From positions 756-37,529 of the forward strand of contig PLSV01000138.1 in NCBI GenBank assembly GCA_003165235.1: a DNA stretch of 36,774 nt, written 5' to 3'. Of this stretch, positions 7,667 through 17,222 are shown in pieces (positions within the stretch are counted from its first letter, which is position 1; each line of letters begins with the position of its first letter). The notes beneath the pieces were generated by a model that saw only the letters and a list, made by a program, of their open reading frames with translations, made no database searches and was not told the DNA's origin. This DNA is from Syntrophobacteraceae bacterium. Lineage in GTDB: Bacteria > Desulfobacterota > Syntrophobacteria > Syntrophobacterales > Syntrophobacteraceae. The position numbers and the translations under genes were made by a program.

Positions 7667-8380
7667 ATGACCGTTTCAGGAGTAAGCAGCACAGATTCGC
7701 TCTACACTATCCTTTCCGAACTCGAACAGTCACTTAGCAGCAGCGCCAGCTCAAGCACCCAGGTTTCGGGCAGTCAGTCAACGTCGGGAGGGGATGATAC
7801 GTTAATGCAGAGCGTCATGGGGGCGCTCAACCAGATGGGGCTTTCGATGCCTCCTCCGCCAAACGGCCCACCGCCGGACGGGAGCGGCAGCTCGACTTCC
7901 GACAGCTCCACCTCATCCACCGATTCCACCTCATCCACCAGTTCGACCAGCTCCACCGTGAACCCCGGTCAAGCCCTCGCAAAGCTGATGCATGACTTGT
8001 TCGCGGCCGCAAAGTCGGAATCGGATTCAAGCGACAGTTCGACCTCGTCCACCTCCTCGACAGCGACATCCTCTTATTCAAGCTTTTCGAGCAAAATCGA
8101 GAACCTGATTTCGGAGCTGGAGAGCAGTTCGGACAGTTCCTCCACCTCCTCTACGGACAGCAGCCTCAGCACGCTGAAATCGGACTTCAGCAAACTGGTT
8201 TCAGCGATCAACAGCGCAAGCAGCTCGTCCGGCGCCAGCAGCACATCCAGCACAAATAGCACGAGCAGCACATCCGCCGGCAGCTCAGACCTCGTGACTT
8301 TTCTCAAAGACCTGGTCGCCAACCTCGGCGCTTCTGCAAACGCTTCAGCGACCGGGAACTTCTCGAACACCTATTTGTAG
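7667..8380 (+). CDS. Ser/Thr-rich low-complexity protein
   Basis: A 237-residue protein that is about half Ser and Thr. The N-terminus MTVSGVSSTDSLYTILSELEQSL and the C-terminus DLVTFLKDLVANLGASANASATGNFSN are ordered-looking ends of the kind seen in proteobacterial Ser-rich proteins annotated as EF-hand/XopAW-like. No EF-hand DxDxDG loop is present here. Three predicted helical segments (about 46-58, 99-114, 138-150) alternate with Ser/Thr linkers. MPPPPNGPPPDG at 61-72 echoes the sensor's proline-rich segment. No signal peptide is visible, so export would be by another route. The start has AAAGGAGAAAGCC before it. It lies directly downstream of the BaeSR-like pair and the CTTTACA array and is probably its regulated output. 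Function unknown. Confidence 0.8.
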   Translation: MTVSGVSSTDSLYTILSELEQSLSSSASSSTQVSGSQSTSGGDDTLMQSVMGALNQMGLSMPPPPNGPPPDGSGSSTSDSSTSSTDSTSSTSSTSSTVNPGQALAKLMHDLFAAAKSESDSSDSSTSSTSSTATSSYSSFSSKIENLISELESSSDSSSTSSTDSSLSTLKSDFSKLVSAINSASSSSGASSTSSTNSTSSTSAGSSDLVTFLKDLVANLGASANASATGNFSNTYL

Positions 8381-8428
8381 ATAATGCAAGTGCGGCATAA
8401 ACGCGTTTCCTGACGCGTCTTCGGGGAG

Positions 8429-8452
8429 CAGGGGAGGGGAAACCCTCCCTTG
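8429..8452. terminator. Terminator-like hairpin behind the Ser/Thr-rich gene
   Basis: CAGGGGAGGG (8429-8438) pairs with CCCTCCCTTG (8443-8452) around the loop GAAA, 10 bp including one G-T pair. It is 48 bases behind the stop. No T-run follows, so it may stall rather than terminate RNA polymerase by itself. Confidence 0.45.
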
Positions 8453-8524
8453 CCATGATATGCGCAGAGACCGATCCAACGCGCGAAGGACCGGACTTAT
8501 AATAGACTTGCCTCCAGGTAAACG

Positions 8525-8995
8525 ATGACCTTCGAGCAAACGTTTGGCGCCAGCCGTTTGACCTTTGTCATGCTTAGGCTGGACCCGCAGATGGGAAAAA
8601 GCTGCAGCAGGGAAGCAAGATTTGCCGGTCAACCCTGGGAGGAGATACAGACGGTGACGGAATTCGTGTCCGGGCGACAGGCCACTGACCTGGATACTGA
8701 CCGGATGTTTCTATTTGCCCTGGTTCGGCCCATCGAGGTCGTCGGAGAGGCGGCGGGCAAGGTTTCTGATGAATTGCGTCTGAGCGTCCCGGATATACCG
8801 TGGAACCTGATCGTGTCGATGCACAACCGTTTGATTCACGCATACTTCGATATTGATCGCGATATTCTGTGGAAAACAGCGACCATGGATGTGGGGGCCG
8901 AGATTTCTTGCGGCGCTCCCGATTATGTGATGCGAACCGTCACCGAGAACAGCCGCACGCTGCGATTTACCAGCAGGGGGTTCAAGAGGGAGTAG
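8525..8995 (+). CDS. HepT-like (DUF86, HEPN) protein, probably a degenerate remnant
   Basis: Residues about 39-122 match the HepT fold of HEPN ribonuclease toxins: EEIQTVTEFVSGR, FALVRPIEVVGEAAGKVSDELR, and PDIPWNLIVSMHNRLIHAYFDID. In active family members the motif is RN..xHxY. Here the first Arg is His (H100, codon CAC) while H105 and Y107 remain, so RNase activity is doubtful. The first 38 and last 35 residues do not resemble HepT, which suggests that the ends were lost and replaced by read-through sequence. No MNT nucleotidyltransferase antitoxin lies on either side. The start is uncertain and no good Shine-Dalgarno site is visible. Confidence 0.55.
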   Translation: MTFEQTFGASRLTFVMLRLDPQMGKSCSREARFAGQPWEEIQTVTEFVSGRQATDLDTDRMFLFALVRPIEVVGEAAGKVSDELRLSVPDIPWNLIVSMHNRLIHAYFDIDRDILWKTATMDVGAEISCGAPDYVMRTVTENSRTLRFTSRGFKRE

Positions 8996-9139
8996 CCAGA
9001 ATCTGCTGACAAATTTCTTAATGCAGAGTCAGGAGCGGAAGCGATTTGTGAAAGTGAGGGCTCATATCGAGGAAAGTGGGCAGATCATTTGCGTTGGGAA
9101 TCTTTGGTGCGGGTCCCGACTGCTCAACTTTATCGCCAG

Positions 9140-9445
9140 CTACCGTGGCCGTTTATAAAGATCGTCATGGGATAGCACGCGCAACAGGATGATGCTGCCG
9201 GACCAATCCGGAGCGCCAGATTCGAGGAACCTGTCCCGATCGAAGGAAATTCGATAGCGCCTGTCCACACGAATGCTCCAGGCGCTGGGATCGTTTACGA
9301 TTCGTTCGAGGTTCAGCCCAGGGTGGTGGGGATTGGTTTCAAAGAAGGCAAGAGCCTTGGCGACCCTTTTGATAATGTCCTTTTGCGACTTGAACGCCTC
9401 AATGTCTTCCAGAAATTTTCTGCTTGGAATCAGCTTTGGCATCAT
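9140..9445 (-). CDS. RelE/ParE-family toxin
   Basis: About 101 residues with the RelE-fold pattern: FLEDIEAFKSQKDIIKRVAKALAFFETNPHHPGLNLERI, then WSIRVDRRYRISFDRDR and a terminal strand IILLRVLSHDDLYKR. In the family the basic and aromatic residues of the middle strands (here WSIRVDRRYR) contribute to mRNA cleavage on the ribosome. The start is ATG 9445 or 9442; a TTG at 9460 gives a longer version. The 5' end overlaps the antitoxin gene by about 47 bp in another frame, the usual antitoxin-first arrangement. It is on the opposite strand to the HepT-like gene. Confidence 0.8.
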   Translation of the reverse strand: MMPKLIPSRKFLEDIEAFKSQKDIIKRVAKALAFFETNPHHPGLNLERIVNDPSAWSIRVDRRYRISFDRDRFLESGAPDWSGSIILLRVLSHDDLYKRPR

Positions 9446-9683
9446 CCATCTCTTTGTCAAACCAGGAGGGCATTTCGCCTATTCCACTCTCGCGAGCTTC
9501 CTCGAGTTTTTTAAGCCCTTGTTCGCCCAACTGCACGATGGGGTAAATTACCACGGGCTGCAGGACAATGACGCCCCCCTCTTCGAGCGAGAGATTCAGG
9601 TGATCTCCGTTTTTGAGCCCAAGTTCTTTGCGAAGCGATGCGGGAAGGTTAATGCTTCCCCGCTTGTCTATCGCGATAATCAT
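9399..9683 (-). CDS. AbrB/MazE-type antitoxin
   Basis: A 94-residue protein. The N-terminal AbrB/SpoVT swapped-hairpin DNA-binding domain is MIIAIDKRGSINLPASLRKE with LGLKNGDHLNLSLEEGGVIVLQPV. The acidic C-terminal tail (EEARESGIGEMPSWFDKEMDDAKAD) should wrap and neutralise the toxin. ATG 9683 follows AAGGAGG at ideal spacing; the longer frame to 9725 lacks a signal. It probably represses its own operon. Confidence 0.85.
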   Translation of the reverse strand: MIIAIDKRGSINLPASLRKELGLKNGDHLNLSLEEGGVIVLQPVVIYPIVQLGEQGLKKLEEARESGIGEMPSWFDKEMDDAKADSKQKISGRH

Positions 9684-9754
9684 GACAAACCTCCTTGCTC
9701 CCTGTCTCGGAAAGAACGCCCACAAGGGGCTATACTACGGTTTGTTCAGGCGGC

Positions 9755-9790
9755 TTTTCATGGTTTCAGGGCAGCCCAAAGGGACATGAA
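9755..9790. repeat. Copy 1 of a short palindromic repeat
   Basis: This starts TTTTCATGGTTT and ends AGGGACATGAA, matching 9891-9925 at both ends with a diverged centre. TTCATG and CATGAA form its inverted outer ends. It sits just upstream of the toxin-antitoxin operon. Confidence 0.6.
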
Positions 9791-9875
9791 TAGCTGCTAC
9801 TTCCCGCTTTCTAAATATACCATAAAATGTCATATCGTCAATATGACTTAATGACTACGGCAAATTTCTGTCCGT

Positions 9876-9927
9876 CATGAAAAGTGACCCTTTTCATGGT
9901 TTGGGATGTCCCTTAGGGACATGAAAT
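9876..9927. repeat. Copy 2 of the palindromic repeat with extra inverted arms
   Basis: CATGAAAAG (9876-9884) and CTTTTCATG (9890-9898) form a perfect 9-bp inverted repeat around 5 bases. A second perfect palindrome, TGTCCCT-T-AGGGACA, lies at 9907-9921, followed by TGAA. It lies 16 bases behind the trpA stop on the minus strand and may protect or end the trp transcript, though no T-run is present. Confidence 0.6.
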
Positions 9928-9942
9928 GTTGTGGTGGACTTG

Positions 9943-10737
9943 CTAGAGAATAGCTTTCTTGAGCCGGGCAGTGAACTCCCCTACATTGCCCGCTATGTTC
10001 TCATCCTCAAAACCGGATTCGATCAGCCTTTCAAAAGCGCTTCCCACAACGACTCCGTCCGCAAACTCCGACACTTTTGCTGCGTCGTCCGGGGTGGAGA
10101 TCCCGAACCCGATGCAAATCGGCAGACCGTGGGAGTTGTTTCTTAAGTCGTGCGCTACGCGCGCTATTTCTTCACGATCTAATCCCCCACTGCCTGTAAT
10201 GCCCGTCATGGAAACCAGGTAAATGAACCCGGAGGCATTGGCGGCTATCCGGGCCATGCGCCCTGGAGGAGTGGTCGGGGCGACGAGCCGGATAAAATCA
10301 AGCCCGGTTCCCCATTGGCCGGTCAGTTCATCAGATTCCTCCGGCGGCAAATCCACCACGAGGGCCCCATCGGCCCCGGCCGCTGTCGCATCCCTGTAGA
10401 ACTCATTGGCTCCGTATGCAAGGATGGGGTTATAGTAGCTGAAAATTACAATGGGAATCGAGCTGAACTCTCTTATACGGCGCACCATTGCGATAACGCT
10501 TTCCATGTTCACTCCGGCGCCGATTGCGCGCGCCGATGAGCGTTGTATGACCGGGCCGTCTGCGGTCGGGTCGGAAAAAGGCACGCCCAATTCAAGAAGG
10601 TCCAGCCCGGAGAGGCACATTTGCTTTGCTATCTCCAGGGAGCGCCCCAGGTCGGGGTCTCCGGCCGTAATGAAGCCCACCAGGGCTTTTTCTCCCCTGG
10701 CGCGCAGTCTGCTGAATGTTTCTTCTATCCTACTCAT
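9943..10737 (-). CDS. trpA: Tryptophan synthase alpha chain
   Basis: 264 residues, the normal length. It cleaves indole-3-glycerol phosphate to indole and glyceraldehyde 3-phosphate and passes indole through a tunnel to TrpB. Catalytic E49 ([11 protein letters not shown]) and D60 ([12 protein letters not shown]) are in their canonical positions, and the phosphate-binding loops ([30 protein letters not shown]) are intact. ATG 10737 follows AAAGGATAAACT. It is the last gene of the trp operon, 124 bases behind trpB with a repeat hairpin in the gap. Confidence 0.98.
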   Translation of the reverse strand: MSRIEETFSRLRARGEKALVGFITAGDPDLGRSLEIAKQMCLSGLDLLELGVPFSDPTADGPVIQRSSARAIGAGVNMESVIAMVRRIREFSSIPIVIFSYYNPILAYGANEFYRDATAAGADGALVVDLPPEESDELTGQWGTGLDFIRLVAPTTPPGRMARIAANASGFIYLVSMTGITGSGGLDREEIARVAHDLRNNSHGLPICIGFGISTPDDAAKVSEFADGVVVGSAFERLIESGFEDENIAGNVGEFTARLKKAIL

Positions 10738-10787
10738 AGTTTATCCTTTCAAGTGCGAAAGCATTCACTGCAGCGACAGAGAAACCA

Positions 10788-10829
10788 TCTCACCGCAGAG
10801 ACGGGGCATGGTCCGTCTCTGCGGTGAGG
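10788..10829. repeat. Perfect long inverted repeat between trpB and trpA
   Basis: TCACCGCAGAGACGG (10790-10804) and its exact complement (10813-10827) flank an 8-nt loop. It belongs to the ACCGCAGAGACG repeat family also found between trpC-trpF and trpD-trpC. On the plus strand six T residues follow within two bases, so it would terminate antisense transcription. In the operon direction there is no T-run. Confidence 0.85.
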
Positions 10830-10861
10830 ATTTTTTGTCCTTCCGTCACAGCAGTGAACGG

Positions 10862-12087
<1,226 letters not shown>

Positions 12088-12091
<4 letters not shown>

Positions 12092-12834
12092 TTGAATATC
12101 CTCCCTGGAGCGCTCCGCAGCTTCGCATTGCGAACCGCCTCGATAAAAGCCCGCACTTTACTGATATCCTTTCGTCCGGGCTCGGATTCCACACCTGAAC
12201 TAACGTCAACGGCGTCCGGGCCGAATGCATAAATCGCCTCGCCAACGTTTTCTGCACTCAGGCCCCCAGCCAGGATGCAGGGAACCTTACCCGGCAGTTC
12301 CCCGGCTTCCGCCCATCGCCAGCTCAGCCCGGCCCCACCCGGAACAAGCCCTCCCCCGCTCTCGATCAGGTATGCCGAGGCGCGGTAAAGGCCAGCTTCA
12401 GATAAAAAGGGCCCTTTTTTCACAAAAAGAGATTTGATTACGCTTATTCCAGCCGCCTCAAGCGCTTCAACCATCCCGGGAGGTTCAGCGCCATGGAGCT
12501 GGACGCAGTTCAACCGGCAGAATTCGGCCTTTTTCATGACCGCTGAAAAGGGCTCGTCGACAAAAACGCCGACCTTCCAGACCTGCTCCGGAAGACTCCC
12601 GCTGATTTCCCTGGCTCTTTGCCCGCTCACCCAACGCGGACTCGGCGGATAAAACACCAGGCCTATGGCGTCCGCGCCCATTCCCGCACAGGCGACGGCC
12701 TCCTCGACCAGGGTCAGGCCGCAGACCTTTACCTGGACGGCGGGGCCGTCAGCCGGGTTTGCCGCTGCCTTCGGCGGCGGATGAAAGACGGCGGGGCCTT
12801 CAGCCGGGGTGCGCAGACCGCCTTTTTTTTTCAT
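12088..12834 (-). CDS. trpF: Phosphoribosylanthranilate isomerase
   Basis: 248 residues in the frame used. It isomerises phosphoribosylanthranilate to CdRP. The barrel starts VQVKVCGLT, where the Cys is the general base, and continues [23 protein letters not shown] and CVQLHG; the general-acid Asp is in [16 protein letters not shown]. Residues 1-38 are an unusual Pro/Ala/Gly-rich N-terminal extension ahead of the barrel ([16 protein letters not shown]). ATG 12834 has GGAGGGGAAAGT upstream, which supports the extended start. The stop overlaps trpB. Confidence 0.95.
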
Positions 12835-12852
12835 ACTTTCCCCTCCATACAC

Positions 12853-13021
12853 GTTCACCACAGGGTACGCAGAGCGCAATGACAACTGGATAAAGAGCTT
12901 TACAGAACTTCAGCACACTACACATCAGCAGCACGGAGGAAATCAATTGAACGAACAACAACAACCCAGGAGCAAATGATTTCAAACCTCTGTGCACTCT
13001 GTGTCTCCGTGGTGGATTTTA
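12853..13021. repeat. Diverged ACCGCAGAGACG-family repeat between trpC and trpF
   Basis: The left arm TTCACCACAGGGTACGCAGAG and the right arm CTCTGTGTCTCCGTGGTGG (within 12999-13018) are imperfect inverted copies of the same family. The right arm runs into trpC and encodes its last residues (HHGDTECTEV), so the repeat has overwritten the 3' end of trpC. Confidence 0.7.
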
Positions 13022-13809
13022 GCGTTTCCATGCAAAGCCTTCAGAAACCTTACGGGGTCCTCCGACCTCATGAGACCCTCGCCAATCAAAAAATTCCATA
13101 TTCCGGCATCGAGGAGCCGCTCGATATCGGAACGCGCATGAATCCCGCTCTCGGCGACCAGGACCTGGCCGGGATCGGCTCGTCCGGCAAGGCCTATCGA
13201 GGTCGAAATGTCAGTTTTAAAGGTCGCCAGGTCGCGGTTGTTTATGCCGATCAACTGCGCCCCGGCTTTTACAGCAGTTTCGAACTCTCTTTCATCGTGC
13301 GCCTCAACAAGGGCGTCCAAACCGATGCCCGAGCACAACGACAACAGGTCCCGCAAAAACTCCGGCAAAAGCGCCCGCACTATGAGCAATACCGCATCGG
13401 CCCCCATCGCCGCCGATTCATAAACCTGGTAGGAGCTTATGAGGAAGTCCTTTCTTAGCGTGGGAAGCGAGGCCGCAGATTTAACTTTTCCCAGATCGTC
13501 GGGACTCCCGCTGAAAAAGTTTCGGTCCGTGAGCACAGAGAAAGCTGCAGCGCCTCCGAGTTCATACTTCCGGGCATATTCAGCCGGATCGACATTTTCC
13601 CTTATTTTGCCTTTCGACGGAGAAGCCCGCTTTATTTCGGCAATTACGTTCATCCCTAGCGGACCCGGCCCGGCAAGCCGCTCAGTAAAGGCCCTTCTGC
13701 CGTCCGGCTTCTCGGCTTCACGCCGAAGGACCTGCTCCGGGATGCGTTTTTCCGCCGCCCTGACTTCGTCTCTTTTGCGTTCGAGAATTTTGGAAAGAAA
13801 ATCAGACAC
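12982..13809 (-). CDS. trpC: Indole-3-glycerol phosphate synthase
   Basis: About 275 residues. It closes the indole ring from CdRP. Conserved motifs are VIAEIKRASPSKG (E58, K60), AFSVLTDRNFFSGSPDDL, LRKDFLISSYQVYESAAMGADAVLLI, LVEAHDEREF, IGINNRDLATF and VAESGIHARSDI. GTG 13809 follows GAGGA at good spacing; TTG 13824 is the alternative. The last 10-13 residues are not family sequence but come from a dispersed repeat, which probably leaves the fold intact because it ends behind helix 8. Confidence 0.95.
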   Translation of the reverse strand: MSDFLSKILERKRDEVRAAEKRIPEQVLRREAEKPDGRRAFTERLAGPGPLGMNVIAEIKRASPSKGKIRENVDPAEYARKYELGGAAAFSVLTDRNFFSGSPDDLGKVKSAASLPTLRKDFLISSYQVYESAAMGADAVLLIVRALLPEFLRDLLSLCSGIGLDALVEAHDEREFETAVKAGAQLIGINNRDLATFKTDISTSIGLAGRADPGQVLVAESGIHARSDIERLLDAGIWNFLIGEGLMRSEDPVRFLKALHGNAKIHHGDTECTEV

Positions 13810-13840
13810 GTTTAATCCTCGCAAAATAAAGATGAATGTC

Positions 13841-13990
13841 CACCGCAGAGACGGGGCATGGTCCGGTCAAGGATAGTGCGCAGAGAAAAGAAAATGGGCA
13901 TGCAGGAAGATCGAAAGCAAACAAGGACATGGCTTTTAGTCTTCTCTGTTCGTTCAACTGTTTTCCTCTGCGTCTCTGCGGTGGAATTTA
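13841..13990. repeat. ACCGCAGAGACG-family repeat between trpD and trpC
   Basis: Positions 13841-13865 are identical over 25 bases to 10791-10815 in the trpB-trpA gap. An inverted arm, CGTCTCTGCGGTGG (13971-13984), closes the element about 105 bases later. The inner part shows no gene. It fills nearly all of the 204-bp gap. Confidence 0.8.
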
Positions 13991-14013
13991 GAAAGCCTTT
14001 ACCGCAGGCGGGC

Positions 14014-15027
14014 TCAGTTCTGCCCGGTAAACCGGACGAGCGCTTCGAGTTTCTCCATCGCCCTGCCTTCGTCAATGGAGGCTTGGGCCATTTCGATACC
14101 CTCGCCGAAATCATGGGCGAGGCCGGCGGCGAGCAATGCGGCGCCCGCATTGACCACAACGACATCCCGCCTCGGCCCCTTTTCACCGGACAGAATCTTC
14201 GTGGTTATCCGCGCGTTTTCAGCCGGCGTCCCTCCAGCCATATCCAACGGGTCCGCCGTCCGGCCCAGGAGTTGTTCGGGAGAGACGTCATAGGTCCGGA
14301 TCAGTCCATCATTCAATTCGGAGACCCTTGTCGGAGCACAGACGCTGATCTCATCGAGCCCTTCATGCCCGTGCACGACGAAGGCGCGCCTGGCGCCCAG
14401 ACGCTGGAGCGCGTGGGCGAACATTTCGGTCAGCTCCGGCGCATAGACGCCGATCAACTGGCAATTCGCCCCAGCCGGGTTTGTCAACGGCCCGAGCATA
14501 TTGAAAATCGAGCGTATCCCCAGTTCCTTTCGCGCCCTGGCTGCGTGCCGCATGGCGCCATGAAAGAGCGGCGCAAAAAGGAACCCTATGCCGATTTGCC
14601 TCACCGCCTCTTCCACCAATTCCGGCCCAACCTCCAGGTTCACGCCCAACGCCTCCAGCAAATCTGCGCTGCCGCACTTGCTCGAAACCGAGCGGTTCCC
14701 GTGCTTGGCCACCGTAACGCCGCATCCCGCCACAACGAAGGCCGCAGTAGTCGAGATGTTGAAAGTGTTCGAGCCGTCGCCGCCTGTTCCGCAGGTATCA
14801 ACTACTATGTCGGCGTTTGTTTGGATCCTGACGGCTTTGCGCCGCATGGCGCGCGCAGCCCCGGCAAGCTCCGAGAAAGTCTCGCCCTTGGCGGCCAGTC
14901 CAGCCATTATGGCCCCTATCTGAGCGTCGGTCGCATTGCCCGACATTATCTCACCAACAAGCGCGGCCATTTCCTCCTCGCTCAGGTCTATCTTTGCAAT
15001 CAGCTTTTTGAGGCACTCGCGTATCAT
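14014..15027 (-). CDS. trpD: Anthranilate phosphoribosyltransferase
   Basis: 337 residues. It joins anthranilate to PRPP. The PRPP loop is CGTGGDGSNTFNIST (about 79-93), followed by KHGNRSVSSKCGSAD. The metal site is in GHEGLDEIS. It is a stand-alone enzyme, not fused to TrpG. The start overlaps the trpG stop by 4 bases (ATGA). Confidence 0.98.
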   Translation of the reverse strand: MIRECLKKLIAKIDLSEEEMAALVGEIMSGNATDAQIGAIMAGLAAKGETFSELAGAARAMRRKAVRIQTNADIVVDTCGTGGDGSNTFNISTTAAFVVAGCGVTVAKHGNRSVSSKCGSADLLEALGVNLEVGPELVEEAVRQIGIGFLFAPLFHGAMRHAARARKELGIRSIFNMLGPLTNPAGANCQLIGVYAPELTEMFAHALQRLGARRAFVVHGHEGLDEISVCAPTRVSELNDGLIRTYDVSPEQLLGRTADPLDMAGGTPAENARITTKILSGEKGPRRDVVVVNAGAALLAAGLAHDFGEGIEMAQASIDEGRAMEKLEALVRFTGQN

Positions 15028-15620
15028 ATCTTTTCCCCCACAGTCTTTTGCCCGTCTGCAAGCTTGAGGAAGTTTTTCAAAAGCCGCTTGCCAACGGGCG
15101 TCATGATAGATTCCGGATGGAACTGCACACCTTCTGTGAGGTGCTCTTTATGGCGAATTCCCATAACTTCGCCATCTTCGGCGCCGGCCGTGACCTCCAG
15201 GCATTGCGGCAGGCTCCCCGGCGCCACGGCAAGGGAATGGTAGCGCATTGCCTGGAAAGGGTTCGAAACCCCCGCATAGATAGACTTTCCGTCCGCGCTG
15301 ACCGTGGAAACTTTACCGTGCATAAGTCTTTTGGCGTGAATCACCTCGCCTCCGAAAGCGACCGCAATCGCCTGATGGCCCAGGCAGATTCCGAGGATAG
15401 GGATTTTCCCGGAAAATCTCTGAATGGCGGCGACAGAGACTCCCGCGTCTTCCGGCCTGCACGGACCGGGGGAAATTACGATTGCCGAAGGCCCGAGCCT
15501 TGCGATATCGTCAACAGTGACCCCATCGTTTCTCGCGACCTCGACTTCAGTCCCAAACATCCGGAAATATTGGAAAAGATTGTAAGTGAAAGAATCGTAG
15601 TTATCGATCATGAAAAGCAT
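15024..15620 (-). CDS. trpG: Anthranilate synthase component II (glutamine amidotransferase)
   Basis: 198 residues. It hydrolyses glutamine to supply ammonia to TrpE. Class I triad: C79 (ILGICLGHQ), H168 and E170 (GVQFHPES). ATG 15620 (MLFMIDNYDSF) follows AAGGAG by 9 bases; the frame back to 15644 has no better signal. A short CCACGGATGAACACGGATAA-type repeat sits in the 61-base gap to trpE. It could also serve p-aminobenzoate synthesis, but the context is tryptophan. Confidence 0.97.
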   Translation of the reverse strand: MLFMIDNYDSFTYNLFQYFRMFGTEVEVARNDGVTVDDIARLGPSAIVISPGPCRPEDAGVSVAAIQRFSGKIPILGICLGHQAIAVAFGGEVIHAKRLMHGKVSTVSADGKSIYAGVSNPFQAMRYHSLAVAPGSLPQCLEVTAGAEDGEVMGIRHKEHLTEGVQFHPESIMTPVGKRLLKNFLKLADGQKTVGEKI

Positions 15621-15681
15621 GGGAATAAACTCCTTTTGAACCACGGATGAACACGGATAAAATCATTCACCAGCCTTCTAC

Positions 15682-17178
15682 TCAACTGCATGCGCAAACA
15701 CCCGTGCTGCTCCCTTCGAGCAGTTGAAGCGCCCTATGGATGGATTCGGCCTTGTTGATCGTTTCCTGTCTTTCGCGCTCGGGGTCGGAGTCGGCGACAA
15801 TTCCAGCCCCTGCCCTTACCGTCATTTTGCCATTCTCGATGCAGGCGGTCCGGATGGTGATCGCCAGATCCATGTTCCCCGTGAAGGAAAAATATCCGAC
15901 CGCCCCACCATATGGACCGCGGGGCTCATCTTCCAGTTCAGCTATAATTTCCATGGCCCTGACTTTCGGAGCGCCTGTAAGGGTCCCGGCCGGGAAAGAG
16001 GCGCGGAAGAGGTCGAATGCATCCAACCCTTCACGCAAATCGCAGTTTATGTTCGAGACAAGGTGCATTACGTGCGAGTATCTTTCAACCACCATCAGGT
16101 CGGTTACCTGGACCGTACCGATTTCAGCCACCCGGCCGAGGTCGTTCCTGCCCAGATCCACCAGCATGAGATGCTCGGCCCTCTCTTTTTCATCCTGCAG
16201 CAACTCGTTCGCAAGCTTCCGGTCCTGCTGCTCGGTTTTTCCTCGAGGGCGAGTACCTGCAATAGGGCGAAGCGTGGCGACGCCGTTTTCCAGGCGCACC
16301 ATGGTTTCCGGAGACGAGCCCACCAGGACCGTATCGTCAAAATGGAGGAAATAGAGGTACGGAGATGGATTTATGAAGCGCTGAGCGCGGTAGAGCAGCC
16401 AGGGATCCGGGGGGACCGGGCAACTGAACTGTTGTGAGAGAACCGCCTGGATGGCGTCCCCCTCCCTGATGTATTCTTTGATTTTGGCAACCCCGGAACG
16501 GAATTTCTCAGGTTCGGCATCGTGATGGAAAGGAAATTCGTCAGGCCTATGGGGTGAGACCACTTTGGGCATACCCTCGAGTTTGCCCTTCATCTGTTTC
16601 AGGGTCTCAACCGCCCTGTCATAGGCTTCATCGGCCTCCCCGTTTTCGACAACACCGTATGCCACAAGGCTCAGCGTGTGACGCAGGTTATCAAAAATGA
16701 AAAGCTGTCCGGGGAGGATAAAATGAGCCATTGGAACGTCTGCGGGCAGCCGGCTTTGGATCGCTTCGAAAAAGGATACGAACTCATAGGTGAAAAATCC
16801 TACCATGCCGCCCCAGAACCGGGGGAGTCTCGCAAGCTTTACCGGTTTATACTGAGCCATTAAGGAGCGCAGAACTTTTAGCGGATCTCCATGGTGGGCA
16901 ATGCGCTCCTTTTTGGGCCCGCTCTCGATTTCGACTTCATCACGGAAAACCCTGACCGTCCTGGCGGCCGAATTTCCCAGGAAGCTGTACCTGCCCCACC
17001 TCTCGCCGCCCTCCATGCTTTCCAGAAGGAATACAGGCCCATGACCGTCATATATTTTGGCCAGCGCGGAAACAGGAGTTTCCGTATCGGCCAGCACTTC
17101 CAGACAAACCGGGATAAGGTTTCCCTTTTCGGCCATAGTGTGGAATTCAGATCTTTGCGGATAAAACCCCAATTGCAT
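15682..17178 (-). CDS. trpE: Anthranilate synthase component I
   Basis: 498 residues. It makes anthranilate from chorismate. The feedback site is the N-terminal LLESMEGGERWGRYSFLG, the tryptophan-binding LLES motif. The catalytic domain has PIAGTRPRGKTEQQD, LMLVDLGRNDLGRV, FPAGTLTGAPKVRAMEII and YGGAVGYFSFTGNMD. The C-terminus ends STGVCACS. ATG 17178 has GAGGAG upstream. It lies 44 bases behind aroF. Confidence 0.98.
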   Translation of the reverse strand: MQLGFYPQRSEFHTMAEKGNLIPVCLEVLADTETPVSALAKIYDGHGPVFLLESMEGGERWGRYSFLGNSAARTVRVFRDEVEIESGPKKERIAHHGDPLKVLRSLMAQYKPVKLARLPRFWGGMVGFFTYEFVSFFEAIQSRLPADVPMAHFILPGQLFIFDNLRHTLSLVAYGVVENGEADEAYDRAVETLKQMKGKLEGMPKVVSPHRPDEFPFHHDAEPEKFRSGVAKIKEYIREGDAIQAVLSQQFSCPVPPDPWLLYRAQRFINPSPYLYFLHFDDTVLVGSSPETMVRLENGVATLRPIAGTRPRGKTEQQDRKLANELLQDEKERAEHLMLVDLGRNDLGRVAEIGTVQVTDLMVVERYSHVMHLVSNINCDLREGLDAFDLFRASFPAGTLTGAPKVRAMEIIAELEDEPRGPYGGAVGYFSFTGNMDLAITIRTACIENGKMTVRAGAGIVADSDPERERQETINKAESIHRALQLLEGSSTGVCACS

Positions 17179-17222
17179 CGTTTTGCTCCTCGTATGGCAG
17201 ACTTATTAACAAGACTAAACGA

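Noticed and set aside
8525..8995. A complete MNT-HepT toxin-antitoxin module
   Set aside because: No nucleotidyltransferase motif (GSxxxG..xSDxD) occurs on either side.
13858..15243. 461-codon open frame on the plus strand
   Set aside because: It is antisense to trpD and its neighbours; trpD has all family motifs, and the plus frame has no recognisable domain and runs through a repeat.
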